From Trichormus_B sp936914905 (GTDB lineage Bacteria > Cyanobacteriota > Cyanobacteriia > Cyanobacteriales > Nostocaceae), in assembly GCF_039871975.1 (NCBI RefSeq), contig NZ_JBDPLL010000001.1: 64,000 nt of DNA. One strand, written 5' to 3'. A program made the translations under genes and the position numbers. Under the pieces are notes generated by a model that saw nothing but the letters and a program-made list of their open reading frames with translations, did no database searches and was not told the origin of the DNA. Below, one piece after another: positions 7,812 through 16,956 of this stretch (its first letter is position 1; each line of letters starts with the position of its first letter).

Positions 7812-9524
7812 GTGACAAACCGGCGGTATAAAGAAAATATGGAACAAGGTTATTCAGATAAAGCATACCGTTGGAATCGGGAAAATTATTCTAGCAAACG
7901 TCGCTTTGTAGATATTTGGTCTTTTGTTTTGACCTTAATGTTTAAGCTTTGGAGCTATAACAAAGCTTGGAGTTATCCAGGTGGTATTACAGAGCCTAAA
8001 CAGGCTACAAGACGTAAAGTTCAAGCTATTTGGATTAGAAATACTTTTTTGGATTTGGGTCCGACTTTTATTAAGGTGGGACAATTATTTTCTACTCGTG
8101 CGGATATCTTCCCTAGTGAATATGTGGAAGAACTATCTAAGTTACAAGATAGAGTTCCAGCATTTAGCTATGAGCAGGTAGAAACGATTATTGAAGAAGA
8201 ATTAGGTAGAAAAGTTCCCCAATTGTTCCATAGTTTTGAACCTATTCCTTTGGCTGCTGCTAGTTTGGGACAAGTTCATAAAGCTGTCCTGCATTCTGGG
8301 GAGTCTGTTGTTGTGAAGGTACAACGTCCAGGATTAAAAAAACTGTTTGAAATTGATTTAAAAATTCTCAAAGGTATTGCTCGTTATTTCCAAAATCATC
8401 CTAAATGGGGACGTGGACGCGATTGGATGGGTATATATGAAGAATGTTGTCGCATTCTTTGGGAAGAGATTGATTATCTGAATGAAGGCCGCAATGCTGA
8501 TACTTTTCGGCGCAATTTTCGTGCTTTCAATTGGGTGAAAGTACCACGAGTTTATTGGCGTTATGCTACTTCTAGGGTAATTACCTTGGAATATATGCCC
8601 GGTATTAAAGTTAGCCAATATGAGGCTTTAGAAGCGGCAGGTGTGGATAGAAAGGCGATTGCTCGTTATGGCGCACAAGCATATTTACACCAATTACTCA
8701 ATAATGGTTTCTTTCATGCTGATCCTCACCCTGGTAATCTCGCGGTTAGTCCCGACGGAGCTTTGATTTTCTACGATTTCGGGATGATGGGGCGAATTAA
8801 ATCCAATGTCCGCGAAGGACTCATGGATACGCTGTTTGGTATCGCTCAAAAAGATGGAGATCGCGTGGTACAGTCTCTAATTGATTTGGGTGCGATCACA
8901 CCAGTGGATGACATGGGACCTGTACGTCGCTCTGTCCAGTATATACTGGATAACTTCATGGATAAGCCCTTTGAAAACCAATCAGTGGCCGCCATCAGTG
9001 AAGACCTCTACGAAATAGCTTACAATCAACCTTTTAGATTTCCAGCAAGTTTCACCTTTGTCATGCGTGCTTTTTCTACTTTAGAAGGAGTAGGTAAAGG
9101 TCTAGATCCAGAATTTAATTTTATGGAAGTCGCCCAACCTTATGCAATGCAGCTTATGACTGATAACAATGGTTTAGAGGGGAATAGTTTCTTGAATGAG
9201 TTAAGTCGTCAAGCAGTACAAGTCAGTAGCACTGCTTTAGGATTACCACGCAGACTAGAAGACACACTCGATAAAATCGAACGTGGAGATATTCGTTTCC
9301 GAGTTCGTTCCGTGGAAACAGAACGCCTAATACGCAGACAGAGTAACATTCAACTCGGAATGAGCTATGCTCTTATAATTAGTGGTTTCACAATTGCAGC
9401 CACAATTCTCCTAATTGGCGATTATTTGTGGTTAGCAGTTTTCACTGGTTTAATTGCAGCAGCAGTATCATTCCTGTGGATTCGTCTGCTTTTACGCCTT
9501 GACCGTTATGATCAAAAGTATTAA
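7812..9524 (+). CDS. ABC1/UbiB (AarF) family atypical protein kinase-like protein
   Basis: Protein of 570 residues from a GTG at 7812 (an in-frame ATG 36 bp later is an alternative). UbiB-family hallmarks appear in order: the KxGQ motif (FIKVGQLFSTRADIFPSEYV), the Ala-rich loop (PLAAASLGQVHKAVL), the invariant Lys in VVVKVQRPGL, catalytic HADPHPGNLAV, and YDFGMMG in place of DFG. Two hydrophobic segments end the protein (YALIISGFTIAATILLIGDY and AVFTGLIAAAVSFLWIRLLL). The family supports prenylquinone metabolism (ubiquinone in proteobacteria; plastoquinone and tocopherol in plastids), probably as ATPases or atypical kinases at membranes. The next gene, a PP2C phosphatase, starts 17 bp downstream and is likely in the same transcript. 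Intact; exact substrate unknown. Confidence 0.93.
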   Translation: MTNRRYKENMEQGYSDKAYRWNRENYSSKRRFVDIWSFVLTLMFKLWSYNKAWSYPGGITEPKQATRRKVQAIWIRNTFLDLGPTFIKVGQLFSTRADIFPSEYVEELSKLQDRVPAFSYEQVETIIEEELGRKVPQLFHSFEPIPLAAASLGQVHKAVLHSGESVVVKVQRPGLKKLFEIDLKILKGIARYFQNHPKWGRGRDWMGIYEECCRILWEEIDYLNEGRNADTFRRNFRAFNWVKVPRVYWRYATSRVITLEYMPGIKVSQYEALEAAGVDRKAIARYGAQAYLHQLLNNGFFHADPHPGNLAVSPDGALIFYDFGMMGRIKSNVREGLMDTLFGIAQKDGDRVVQSLIDLGAITPVDDMGPVRRSVQYILDNFMDKPFENQSVAAISEDLYEIAYNQPFRFPASFTFVMRAFSTLEGVGKGLDPEFNFMEVAQPYAMQLMTDNNGLEGNSFLNELSRQAVQVSSTALGLPRRLEDTLDKIERGDIRFRVRSVETERLIRRQSNIQLGMSYALIISGFTIAATILLIGDYLWLAVFTGLIAAAVSFLWIRLLLRLDRYDQKY

Positions 9525-9541
9525 TTGTTGCTTGAAAATCT

Positions 9542-10276
9542 ATGAAACTTAACTTCACGGGTTGTACCGATCCGGGACTTATTCGTTCTAATAATCAAGA
9601 TGCTTTCTATATAGACCAAGAAGGGCGATTTTTTATAGTTGCTGATGGTATGGGTGGTCATGCAGGAGGTGAGGAGGCAAGTCGCATTGCTACCCAAGAA
9701 ATCACAGCTTATTTGTTAGCAAACTGGGAATCATCCCAATCAGCAACACAATTACTAGAACAGGCTTTGTGGTCTGCAAACAAGGCAATTTTACAGGATC
9801 AGGAAAACCATCCCGAACGTGGTGACATGGGTACAACAGCGGTTGTCGTTCTCTTCCGTTCTCAAGAACAGCCTTTATGCGCTCATATTGGTGATTCCCG
9901 TTTATATCGCTTTCGAGAATCACAATTACAACAAATGACAGAAGATCATACCTGGATAGCCAGAGCTATCAAAATTGGTGATATCACTACTGATGAAGCT
10001 AGAGTGCATCCTTATCGTCATGTTCTATCACGCTGCTTAGGACGTGAAGACTTACACCATGTTGATTTACAACCACTAGATGTAAAAGTAGGTGATCGCT
10101 TGCTTTTGTGTACTGATGGACTCACAGAAGAACTCGTTGATCCAAAAATTTCCAGATGCCTTCAAGATACACCAGACCTAGAGAAAATTGCCATCTCTCT
10201 AGTAGAAGCCGCAAAAGAGGAAGGTGGACAGGATAACATTACCGTAATCCTTGTTGCTGTAGAAGAAAATTTTTGA
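9542..10276 (+). CDS. PP2C-type (PPM) serine/threonine protein phosphatase
   Basis: Metal-dependent Ser/Thr phosphatase of 244 residues, short bacterial (Stp/PstP-like) form with only the catalytic domain. Motifs in order: TDPGLIRSNNQDAF, VADGMGGHAGGEEAS, GDMGTTAVV, HIGDSRLYRF, MTEDHTWIARA, HVLSRCLG, LLCTDGLTEEL and GGQDNITVILV. The metal-binding Asp residues are all present. No membrane segment, so cytosolic. It starts 17 bp after the UbiB-type gene, so the kinase-like protein and phosphatase may act in one regulatory unit; that is inference. A tandem heptamer repeat begins right after the stop. Confidence 0.94.
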   Translation: MKLNFTGCTDPGLIRSNNQDAFYIDQEGRFFIVADGMGGHAGGEEASRIATQEITAYLLANWESSQSATQLLEQALWSANKAILQDQENHPERGDMGTTAVVVLFRSQEQPLCAHIGDSRLYRFRESQLQQMTEDHTWIARAIKIGDITTDEARVHPYRHVLSRCLGREDLHHVDLQPLDVKVGDRLLLCTDGLTEELVDPKISRCLQDTPDLEKIAISLVEAAKEEGGQDNITVILVAVEENF

Positions 10277-10282
10277 TTTAAT

Positions 10283-10371
10283 CATGAGTCATTAGTCATG
10301 AGTCATTAGTCATTAGTCATGAGTCATTAGTCATTAGTCATTAGTCATTAGTCATTAGTCATTGGTCATAG
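10283..10371. repeat. Long STRR heptamer array (GTCATTA)
   Basis: About twelve tandem 7-bp units, GTCATTA with GTCATGA and GTCATTG variants, start just after the PP2C stop. It is the longest such array in the window. Shorter related units (ACTGACAACTGACC) follow near 10430-10455. Confidence 0.92.
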
Positions 10372-10776
10372 AAGAAAGTAGGTAGAGAAACCAACTGAAC
10401 ATTCAAAAAACTCACTTTTACCACTGAGAACTGACAACTGACCACTGACAACTAATAAATCGAGTAAATATACTCAGCATTTTGTTCAATTTGAGCATTT
10501 TTCCTATTTCTAAATTGATTTAAATATCTTTAAGCCTTTTAATTCACCTAAACAGGCTAAATTTACATAATCTAAGTGCAGAATCCCGGATCCGAAAGAT
10601 CAAAATCGGAAAGATCAAAATTAGCCAAAAGACACTGGGCATTTTGTAAAACATATTGTTATCTTTCTTAATACGGAGGTACAGATGTTTATGGGAAATA
10701 TCAGCCCAAGCGTTACAGCTTTGGTTTTTCTGTCACACATACCTCTTTAATAAGTGTTGTTTTCTCGGTTTTAACT
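10372..10776. other. AT-rich leader region before nblA
   Basis: About 400 bp without a credible ORF. It should carry the nblA promoter, but no operator can be assigned with confidence from sequence alone. A short direct repeat of GGAAAGATCAAAATC type is seen at about 10590-10622. Confidence 0.4.
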
Positions 10777-10974
10777 ATGAATCAACCAATTGAGCTTTCC
10801 TTGGAACAGCAATTTAGTATCCGTTCATTTGCCAACCAGGTCCAGCAAATGAGCCACGAAGAGGCACAAGACTTTTTAGTCCAACTCTATGAACAGATGG
10901 TTGTACGCGAAGCTACCTATAAGGAGCTTCTAAAGCATCAGTGGGGATTGGATTCAGGTTTCACTATGGCATAG
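10777..10974 (+). CDS. nblA: NblA phycobilisome degradation adaptor
   Basis: Small protein (65 residues) that binds phycobiliproteins and presents them to Clp protease during nitrogen or other starvation, causing bleaching. The sequence carries the NblA family core: IELSLEQQFSIRSFANQVQ, MSHEEAQDFLVQLYEQMVVR, then EATYKELLKHQWGL near the end. Length equals that of Anabaena NblA. It is monocistronic with a long AT-rich leader. NblA genes are typically induced on nitrogen loss through NtcA; the binding site cannot be fixed here. Intact. Confidence 0.96.
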   Translation: MNQPIELSLEQQFSIRSFANQVQQMSHEEAQDFLVQLYEQMVVREATYKELLKHQWGLDSGFTMA

Positions 10975-11468
10975 AGTAGCTTTGCTTTTGTTGCAGTGGG
11001 CGACCTCCTTCTCTTGCTTTGTTCCAGGAAGGAAAAGAGCTGGGGATATTGGGGCGTCAACTTCAATCACCAATAATCACCTACTAAAACCCACAAGGTT
11101 TATTCAGGTAATCAATCCACCGTCTAATCACTGGGAATTTATCTGTTGCTTAGAGTTGCTATTGTTGACTTTGGACTGCCTATATTTGGACTATAGGCTG
11201 ACTTCAGCACTTAAATCATACCAGATTAGTATGTCTATTTTTCTAAAGCTTTACATTTTTTTTCTATAAAAAATGTAAAGCATAAAGATATTTTGTTTAA
11301 AGAAACTTTACTTTATCTGAGTAAACACTCTAGTTAAAAATTAAAAATGAATAGGGTGTCATATTTTCAGAGATTTGGAATAGTTTTTTATTTCCGCTGT
11401 ATTGTAATAGTGATCATAATAATACTTATATTATACAACATATAACCTAACCTGACAGGTCAAAGGGT
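10975..11468. other. Intergenic stretch after nblA
   Basis: AT-rich, with no credible gene. Near 11250-11283 the sequence can pair (CTTTACATTTTTT ... AAAAAATGTAAAG), a likely hairpin. Nothing else is recognised. Confidence 0.4.
11254..11280. terminator. Strong AT-rich hairpin
   Basis: Inverted repeat CTTTACATTTTTT / AAAAAATGTAAAG with a short loop, about 280 bp after nblA. It could terminate nblA or the facing kinase remnant, but the G+C-poor stem makes this tentative. Confidence 0.4.
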
Positions 11469-11583
11469 GAATCAGTATAAATTGTTTACAGTTTAGCTAG
11501 TATTTGCGGTTTAAGCTTCTCATCTTGATGAATCAGTATGAATTGTTTGCAGTTTAGCTAGTATTTGCGGTTTAAGCTTTTCA
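11469..11583. repeat. 61-bp tandem duplication at the kinase 3' end
   Basis: Two near-identical copies (11469-11523 and 11530-11583; few mismatches) start GAATCAGTATAAATTG or GAATCAGTATGAATTG. The second copy contains the last codons of the decayed kinase, so the 3' end of that gene was duplicated in tandem. Confidence 0.9.
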
Positions 11584-13104
11584 TATTCCTCTTTTAACAA
11601 AGTTCCACTAATTTGAGCATTCATGGATGTGGTTGTAATTTTGCTAATTTCCATCCACTCTTGTAGTCGTCGACACTGAATGGAAGGAATAGTCGAAATC
11701 AGAACATGGCTACAGCGAGTGGGTGTTTCTCACTCAAAGAATAACAAGCGATAATAACCTTTATGTTGCAATAATAGGCGAATGATTTCTTGACCAGAAT
11801 TGGTTTTCAGATCAAGGTAGTAAGGTAGCCATTTAGCTCCATGTTCGCGGTTGTAGATAACTGTAATCCATAACACCATTGGATGGGGAACAGAAATAAA
11901 CAAAAATCGATTGTAGCGATTACAAACTAAACGTTTTTGAATTTCCTGTTGAGGTAGCATCACCCACAAGGCTGGTAAAAAGTCGCCACTGTTATAAATG
12001 GGTTGGGGAAAAACAATATCCGCAATTGGTTTATTGGATGGCCAAGAAGTTAGACGAGTAATATCATCATTGATTGCAGATACCCGCAGTTCAGTTTTGA
12101 CTATTTTTTGAACTACTGGTAATACCCGTCGTTCATCTTTTGTCTTGTTTTCAGGTTTGGGGTTAATTTTTAATTTCTGATTGCTGGGAGGAATATTTGG
12201 ATTATTCTTTTGCTGAAGTTTATGTTGTTGTTCTGCGACTGCTAAGACATTGATCATTTCACCAATTGTTTGGGGGCGATCACTTGGCTTTTTTTCCAAA
12301 CAACTCATGACCATATCTTCTACTGGCTTTGGTATTTTTAATGTGTAATTAGCCTCAGCCATAGACATTGGTTTTTGAAACTTATGGGTTTGATACCATG
12401 CGCCAAATGAATGGGAGGATGGTATAAGCGGCATTTTGGTTGTGAGCATTTCAAACATCATCACACCCAAGCTATAAATATCAGAGCCATTGTCTAGTTC
12501 TTTTCCCTCAATTTGTTCAGGAGAAGAATAAGCCAGAGTACCCAAATAAAATTTGGTCTGATCACTATCAGACATGAGTAACTTGGCAATTCCAAAATCT
12601 AAAACCTTGACCAATTCCCCAAAACTGGCATCTTGAATCACTAGCATATTGCTAGGTTTAATATCACGATGAATAATTGGGTAGATTGCTCCATCTAGGG
12701 GTATACCATTGTGAGCGCACTGTAAACCCAGACAAATTTGCCTGGCCATGCTCAGGAATCTGGATAAAGAAAGATTTTGGTTGCTGATAATAGCACTTAA
12801 ATTTTGTCCTTGCAAGTATTCCATAACATGGAGTATTATTTTCATCTACTCCATAGTCCATGACGCGGACAATATGAAGACTTTTCTGACCTAATAAGGC
12901 ACAGGTTTTTGCTTCTTACTCAAAACGTTGTTGTAAACGCATTTTTTGGTTTTGAATTGATAAAGCAAGAAACTTAATGGCTACAGGGACACCTGCCAAC
13001 AAAGTATCCTTCGCACGATAAACCCGTCCCATTGCTCCAGTACTAATTAATTCTTGAAGCTGGTAGCGTTTGCCGAGTACGCGACCAGTGTTGGGGTCTA
13101 ACAT
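11520..13104 (-). pseudogene. Ser/Thr protein kinase (Hanks type), broken by three lesions
   Basis: The kinase domain starts MLDPNTGRVLGKRYQLQELI at 13104. The glycine loop is STGAMGRVYRAKD and the ATP Lys is in VAIKFLAL. An in-frame TAA follows MRLQQRFE (near 12917). A frameshift near 12845 lies between VDENNTP and VMEYLQGQ. Then come intact catalytic motifs IIHRDIKPSNMLV, VLDFGIAKL, LGTLAYSSPEQIEG and DIYSLGVMMFEMLT. After the kinase domain there is a Lys/Pro linker and a cyanobacterial C-terminal domain. An in-frame TGA at 11730 cuts off the last 70 codons, which remain readable in the same frame to 11522. Each lesion leaves homologous sequence on both sides, so this is a recent wreck of one gene. 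Confidence 0.88.
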
Positions 13105-13302
13105 AAAAAATTCGACTCCAATGTTCAACAATACTTGGTATATGAGTTTATTTGTTGCCTTTGATTTAATTCAAGGTGATTAACAATTAACACGATTCTG
13201 GTATCTAAAAAATAGACAACCCTAGATATTTAGTTATTACCTCAACAGGAATATGGGAGTAATTATCCCTTAAGTAATTAATCTTCTAGCTTATTAAGTT
13301 AT

Positions 13303-13749
13303 CTATATTAATTGACGCTCCAGACTTGCTTCCATTGTACTAGTTAAGAAATGACCAGCTAAAATACCGCTAGTAAGGTAGTAGTTATCGTCAGAAACCT
13401 GATGTAAGGTTTCAAAACCGCTACGACGTTCGCGATCGCCTAGTACCCAGTAACGCTGCACAATCGTATCTGGACAAATCCAGCCTTCACCTTCTATTTG
13501 CCCTAAGATATTGTGTTGCAACAGAAAAGTATATTGGCGATCGCTGTCATGGAGTCTGCCTTTATATTGACAAGATATTTCCGAGCGATCGCTACCAGGA
13601 AATACCAACCTTGTTGCCATAGAAAACCAGTTATCACGATTCCAAACCACCAAAGTCATTCCTTTAAAGCTGATCGGCATACTATCGCGTTCCAGCCAAC
13701 TTCCTTGCATAATCCAGCGTCCTGGTTCTAACAAAAAACTATGAGCCAC
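13303..13749 (-). CDS. Conserved cyanobacterial hypothetical protein, 148 aa
   Basis: Soluble protein rich in aromatic residues: EPGRWIMQGSWLERD, ISFKGMTLVVWNRDNWFSMA, YKGRLHDSDRQYTFLLQHN, GQIEGEGWICPDTIVQRYWV, GFETLHQVSDDNYYLTSGIL. The pattern of repeated GxW and beta-strand-like segments suggests a small beta-barrel (lipocalin-like) fold; that is inference. No signal peptide. It lies between a broken kinase and anmK, both on the same strand, with gaps of about 160-200 bp. Start at 13749 puts Met directly before AHSFLLEPG. Function unknown. Confidence 0.7.
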   Translation of the reverse strand: MAHSFLLEPGRWIMQGSWLERDSMPISFKGMTLVVWNRDNWFSMATRLVFPGSDRSEISCQYKGRLHDSDRQYTFLLQHNILGQIEGEGWICPDTIVQRYWVLGDRERRSGFETLHQVSDDNYYLTSGILAGHFLTSTMEASLERQLI

Positions 13750-13879
13750 CTTGTAAATTCCTTTGAGTTTTTAAACATAGCAATAATTACTAGGAGGTCA
13801 GGAGTATGGCTAAAGACTGCTACGCTATCAGTATTTCAGCATTTCGGTATCTCAGTATTTCACAAGTAAGAAAAAATTC

Positions 13880-13932
13880 TCACCTGTCACCTGTTACCTG
13901 TCAACTGTCACTTGTTACCTGTCACCTGATGC
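13880..13932. repeat. STRR heptamer repeat overlapping the anmK 3' end
   Basis: About seven units of GTCACCT / GTTACCT / GTCAACT. The array runs into the anmK coding end, so the last residues of AnmK (QVTGNK) are encoded by repeat sequence. Confidence 0.85.
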
Positions 13933-15092
13933 ACTTCTCCCAACAGCATTTCTTGATTTGCTCCAGTTGCAGTAGGGAGATTGCCAGGAATACCTAACTG
14001 TCGCCAGTAGGCCAGGACTGCGAAGGCGATCGCTTCTTTAAACGTCGCACTCAAACCGACTTCATCTGTAGTTAAAACTGGCACTAGTGCCAATAATGAT
14101 TCTAACCGATGTTTTAAGTATAGATTCTGACTACCACCCCCACATAATAATACCCGTTCTGGCATTTTCCGTAAATAAGTACTATAACTGTGGACTATAG
14201 AAGCGGCTGTTAGTTCTGTAATTGTTGCCAGCACATCTGCAGGGCCAAGTTGATAGGTTTGTGCATCTTGTAAACAATCATGTAGATAACTAACACCAAA
14301 TAACTCACGCCCGGTTGATTTAGGCGGTGGTAAATGGAAATAATCTTGATTCAGCCATTCTTCTACCAAGGTATGGCAAGGAGTACCACTAGCAGCCCAA
14401 CTGCCGTTTTCATCGTAACTTTTAGCCCCATTGGTAAAATGCTGCACTGCCAAATCCAACAGACTATTTCCAGGACCAGTGTCCCAACCGCGAATTTGGG
14501 AAAGCCAGTCATCATTTCGGGGTGGTAAATACGCAACATTACCAATACCACCTATATTTTGAATACATCTGCTTTCCTGGGGATGACTGAGCAGAAAAGC
14601 ATCTACTCTAGGAACTAGTGGCGCTCCGTGACCACCAGCAGCGATATCAGCTAAACGGAAATTACTGACCGTAGTGATATCTGTCAAGTGAGCAATGACC
14701 GCCCCTCGACCCAGTTGTAGACTGTAACCGAGTGATTGGGGACTGGGTAAAATATTTCCTGAGCTGTAACAACCTGCTGGTCTATGAAAAACGGTTTGAC
14801 CGTGGGAACCGATTAAAGTCGCTGGTGGATGACCGATTTGAATATTTTGGGCTGCTTGGGCAAAAACAATGGCGATCGCATCATCTAGTGCTGCTAATTC
14901 TGCCATTGATATCGCTTCACCAGCACAAATGGCTAAAATGCGCGATCGGAGTTCCGTCGGATAGGGGTAAGTTTCCCCTGCTAATAATTCAACTTTTATA
15001 TATAAATCTGTACCTATAATATCTACTAAGACAGCATCTATACCATCCACAGATGTGCCACTCATCAATCCTATAACCCGATTTTGTTGCAT
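13908..15092 (-). CDS. anmK: Anhydro-N-acetylmuramic acid kinase
   Basis: Converts 1,6-anhydro-MurNAc plus ATP to MurNAc-6-phosphate, recycling cell-wall sugars. I place the start at 15092 (MQQNRVIGLMSGTSVDGID); a longer frame to 15167 adds 25 residues that lie outside the family. Motifs: GLMSGTSVDGIDAVLVDI (ATP and sugar site), GSHGQTVFHRP, IADIAAGGHGAPLVPRVDAF, IQNIGGIGNVAYLP, GWDTGPGNSLLDL and LLCGGGSQN. About 394 residues, slightly longer than E. coli AnmK. The C-terminal few residues come from an STRR array. No other lesion. Upstream lies the detached C-terminal piece of kdpD. Confidence 0.94.
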   Translation of the reverse strand: MQQNRVIGLMSGTSVDGIDAVLVDIIGTDLYIKVELLAGETYPYPTELRSRILAICAGEAISMAELAALDDAIAIVFAQAAQNIQIGHPPATLIGSHGQTVFHRPAGCYSSGNILPSPQSLGYSLQLGRGAVIAHLTDITTVSNFRLADIAAGGHGAPLVPRVDAFLLSHPQESRCIQNIGGIGNVAYLPPRNDDWLSQIRGWDTGPGNSLLDLAVQHFTNGAKSYDENGSWAASGTPCHTLVEEWLNQDYFHLPPPKSTGRELFGVSYLHDCLQDAQTYQLGPADVLATITELTAASIVHSYSTYLRKMPERVLLCGGGSQNLYLKHRLESLLALVPVLTTDEVGLSATFKEAIAFAVLAYWRQLGIPGNLPTATGANQEMLLGEVHQVTGNK

Positions 15093-15169
15093 ATACAAAG
15101 ATTTTAGTGTGATTTCAACAGGTAGTTTAACTAAAATGTTACTCAAATTAACATCAAAAGTTGCCACTT

Positions 15170-15449
15170 TTAATTCTTAAACACTGATTTTTTCCAGTGG
15201 GAATAATAGGTAATAATGTGCAAATCTATGTTCTTGAGCAATCTCACCAATTCTTGAGTTAGAGAATCCTTAAAAAGAAGTTTCCAGCGAGAATATTGAC
15301 TTTCGCCAATCACGATTTGAGTAATATGATATTTTTCAGCAACTTCAGCGACTGCTTGAGTAATATGACTGCTATTTGCCCGAATAAAAGTCCCTGTAAA
15401 TTCTTAAGATAATTTTTCACAAGTATCAACGTGCAAACTTTCTTCCTTA
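15170..15449 (-). pseudogene. kdpD: C-terminal piece of kdpD (separated half)
   Basis: Minus-strand reading from the IS edge gives KEESLHVDTCEKLS, an in-frame TAA, then EFTGTFIRANSSHITQAVAE, VAEKYHITQIVIGESQYSRW and KLLFKDSLTQELVRLLKNID. This is the end of the universal-stress (USP) domain of the short cyanobacterial KdpD, which lacks a histidine kinase part. The N-terminal piece sits 8.5 kb away at 23992-24822. Joining the two across a shared TTA gives continuous frame DRFLSKEESLHVDT. The piece itself carries one in-frame stop near 15402-15404. Confidence 0.9.
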
Positions 15450-16228
15450 GGATAGTGGATTAAATAACCTGTAACTGTGGTTTAGGGGTGTAATTCCATT
15501 GGGGCAAGAATTCATCAAAAACAATCTTCAGATTTGATTTGAAGTCAACAGCCACATTTCGGCCGGTTTGATAGGTGTTATAGACAATGGTCATCAAGAG
15601 TTTGAGTTCAGTTCGGGTAGTTGCCGTTGCTATGAGGACTTTTAGAGTCTGGACACTCTCAAAAATCAGCCCCTGATACAGGAGAGAAATATGAGGAAAG
15701 AAACGATACCCAATGGGATTGTACTTGGAGGTGTAGGGGGGATAATGAGGGATGGGAATTTCCATGGCCAGTTCATTAACTAAGGCCTGTAAATCCTGTG
15801 TGAAGATGTAATAGGGAGAGCTATTGCTAGGGCCCCCATCACATCAGAGCAGAATCGAGTTTGCTCCATAAAAANNNNNNNNNNNNNNNNNNNNNNNNNN
15901 NNNNNNNNNNNNNNNNNNNNNNNNNNNNNNNNNNNNNNNNNNNNNNNNNNNNNNNNNNNNNNNNNNNNNNNNNNCAGGTTTCGTGATGCCATAACAGCAA
16001 GCCGCAGATCTATGCCTGCCCGACCTACCCTACTTTTAGGGCTTCGATCGCCGCCCATATACGGTGATCCTTGTCTGACAACGACTTACTTATAGCATCC
16101 TTGCATTTTAACTTGCATTTTAACTTCAATTTCACCAGGGTCAGGGCCCATCATCTACCAGTTCTCCATCTACCCTTCTGGTGTATAGATATTATTGGCA
16201 CTCTTACACCTTATTTAATCCACCTTTC
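15450..16228 (-). mobile_element. ISAzo13-family insertion sequence, copy 1 (degenerate, with assembly gap)
   Basis: Terminal inverted repeats: left GGATAGTGGATTAAATAA, right (reverse complement) GAAAGGTGGATTAAATAA. TTA flanks both ends (15447-15449 and 16229-16231). The transposase C-terminus reads HYPPYTSKYNPIGYRFFPHI, then LIFESVQTLKVLIA and FKSNLKIVFDEFLPQWNYTP, the ISAzo13-family ending. The middle is lost in a 100-N gap (15875-15974), and the N-terminal side is fragmentary, so the true size is unknown. The element is very close to copy 2 at 23101-23991, in the same orientation. Its left flank is kdpD and its right flank is unrelated DNA. Confidence 0.88.
15875..15974. other. Assembly gap (100 N)
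   Basis: Exactly 100 N inside ISAzo13 copy 1. The round length indicates a placeholder, as expected where two near-identical IS copies confuse assembly. Distances across it are not reliable. Confidence 0.98.
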
Positions 16229-16339
16229 TTAACTCTTATTTCTAAACAGGAAGAAACGTTAAATATTGTTCAGACTTATGATATTGCTAATATCATAACG
16301 TTTTACTGCTGACGGCTGCATAACTATTAGCTACTGTAA

Positions 16340-16828
16340 TTACTCAACATTACCTCTAGCGGCTTTATTCTTTGCTAGTTCTTGTTCTATTTGACTCCGT
16401 TCATAGTCATTTGCACCAAAAGAGCGTTTCAATAGTTCATTACCTAATTCTTCCCCTGTGCATTTGAGTATATTGACGGGATTTTTTTGTCTACTTCCAG
16501 TTCCCTAATCTTTAAGAATTACTTCACCTGCTCGCTTCCCACTTTCAATATAATCATCACTACTGGATGGTGTTGTATAGACTTTTTCCTTTCGTCGCTC
16601 TTGAGTTGAATAAAAAGGTCTGACAACCTCATCTCTGACTATCTTCCTCTCTTTAGTAGAATAAAAAGGCTTGACAATTTTTACTTTGTGACTTTTCTCT
16701 GAAAAATAACCACCAGCGTGAACTGAAGCTACAGGTAAACTCAGCAGTAAGACGAAACTTACCAATATAGTCAGGACTAATTTTCGGGATGTTTGATCAA
16801 ATATGCTCTTGATTTCTAACATTGGCAA
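16340..16828 (-). pseudogene. Exported basic hypothetical protein, interrupted by an in-frame TAG
   Basis: From 16828 the protein has a signal peptide (KLVLTILVSFVLLLSLPVAS, cleavage near VHA-GG). The basic mature part has the segment (V)KPFYSTKERK repeated as (V)RPFYSTQERR, and it ends at TAG (16505) after GKRAGEVILKD. The same frame stays open for 54 more codons (GTGSRQKNPVNILKCTGEEL, GNELLKRSFGANDYERSQIE, QELAKNKAARGNVE) to TAA at 16340. I therefore read it as one longer gene with a stop mutation, though the 107-residue form could still be made. Function unknown. Confidence 0.6.
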
Positions 16829-16956
16829 ATCTCCTCATCGCTTTTTTCCAAATGCCTCAATGTTAAAAAATTCTCATTGAGCTAACCTCTTCCCTGGGGT
16901 TAGTTATTTTAGAAACATCTGTTCATAGGGAATAGAAAAGGGAAGAAGATATGATA

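Noticed and set aside
10283..10371. CRISPR array
   Set aside because: The units are 7 bp and contiguous, with no spacers. No cas gene is seen in the window.
10982..11269. ORF of 95 aa after nblA
   Set aside because: Composition is not protein-like, there is no ribosome site, and a hairpin lies at its end.
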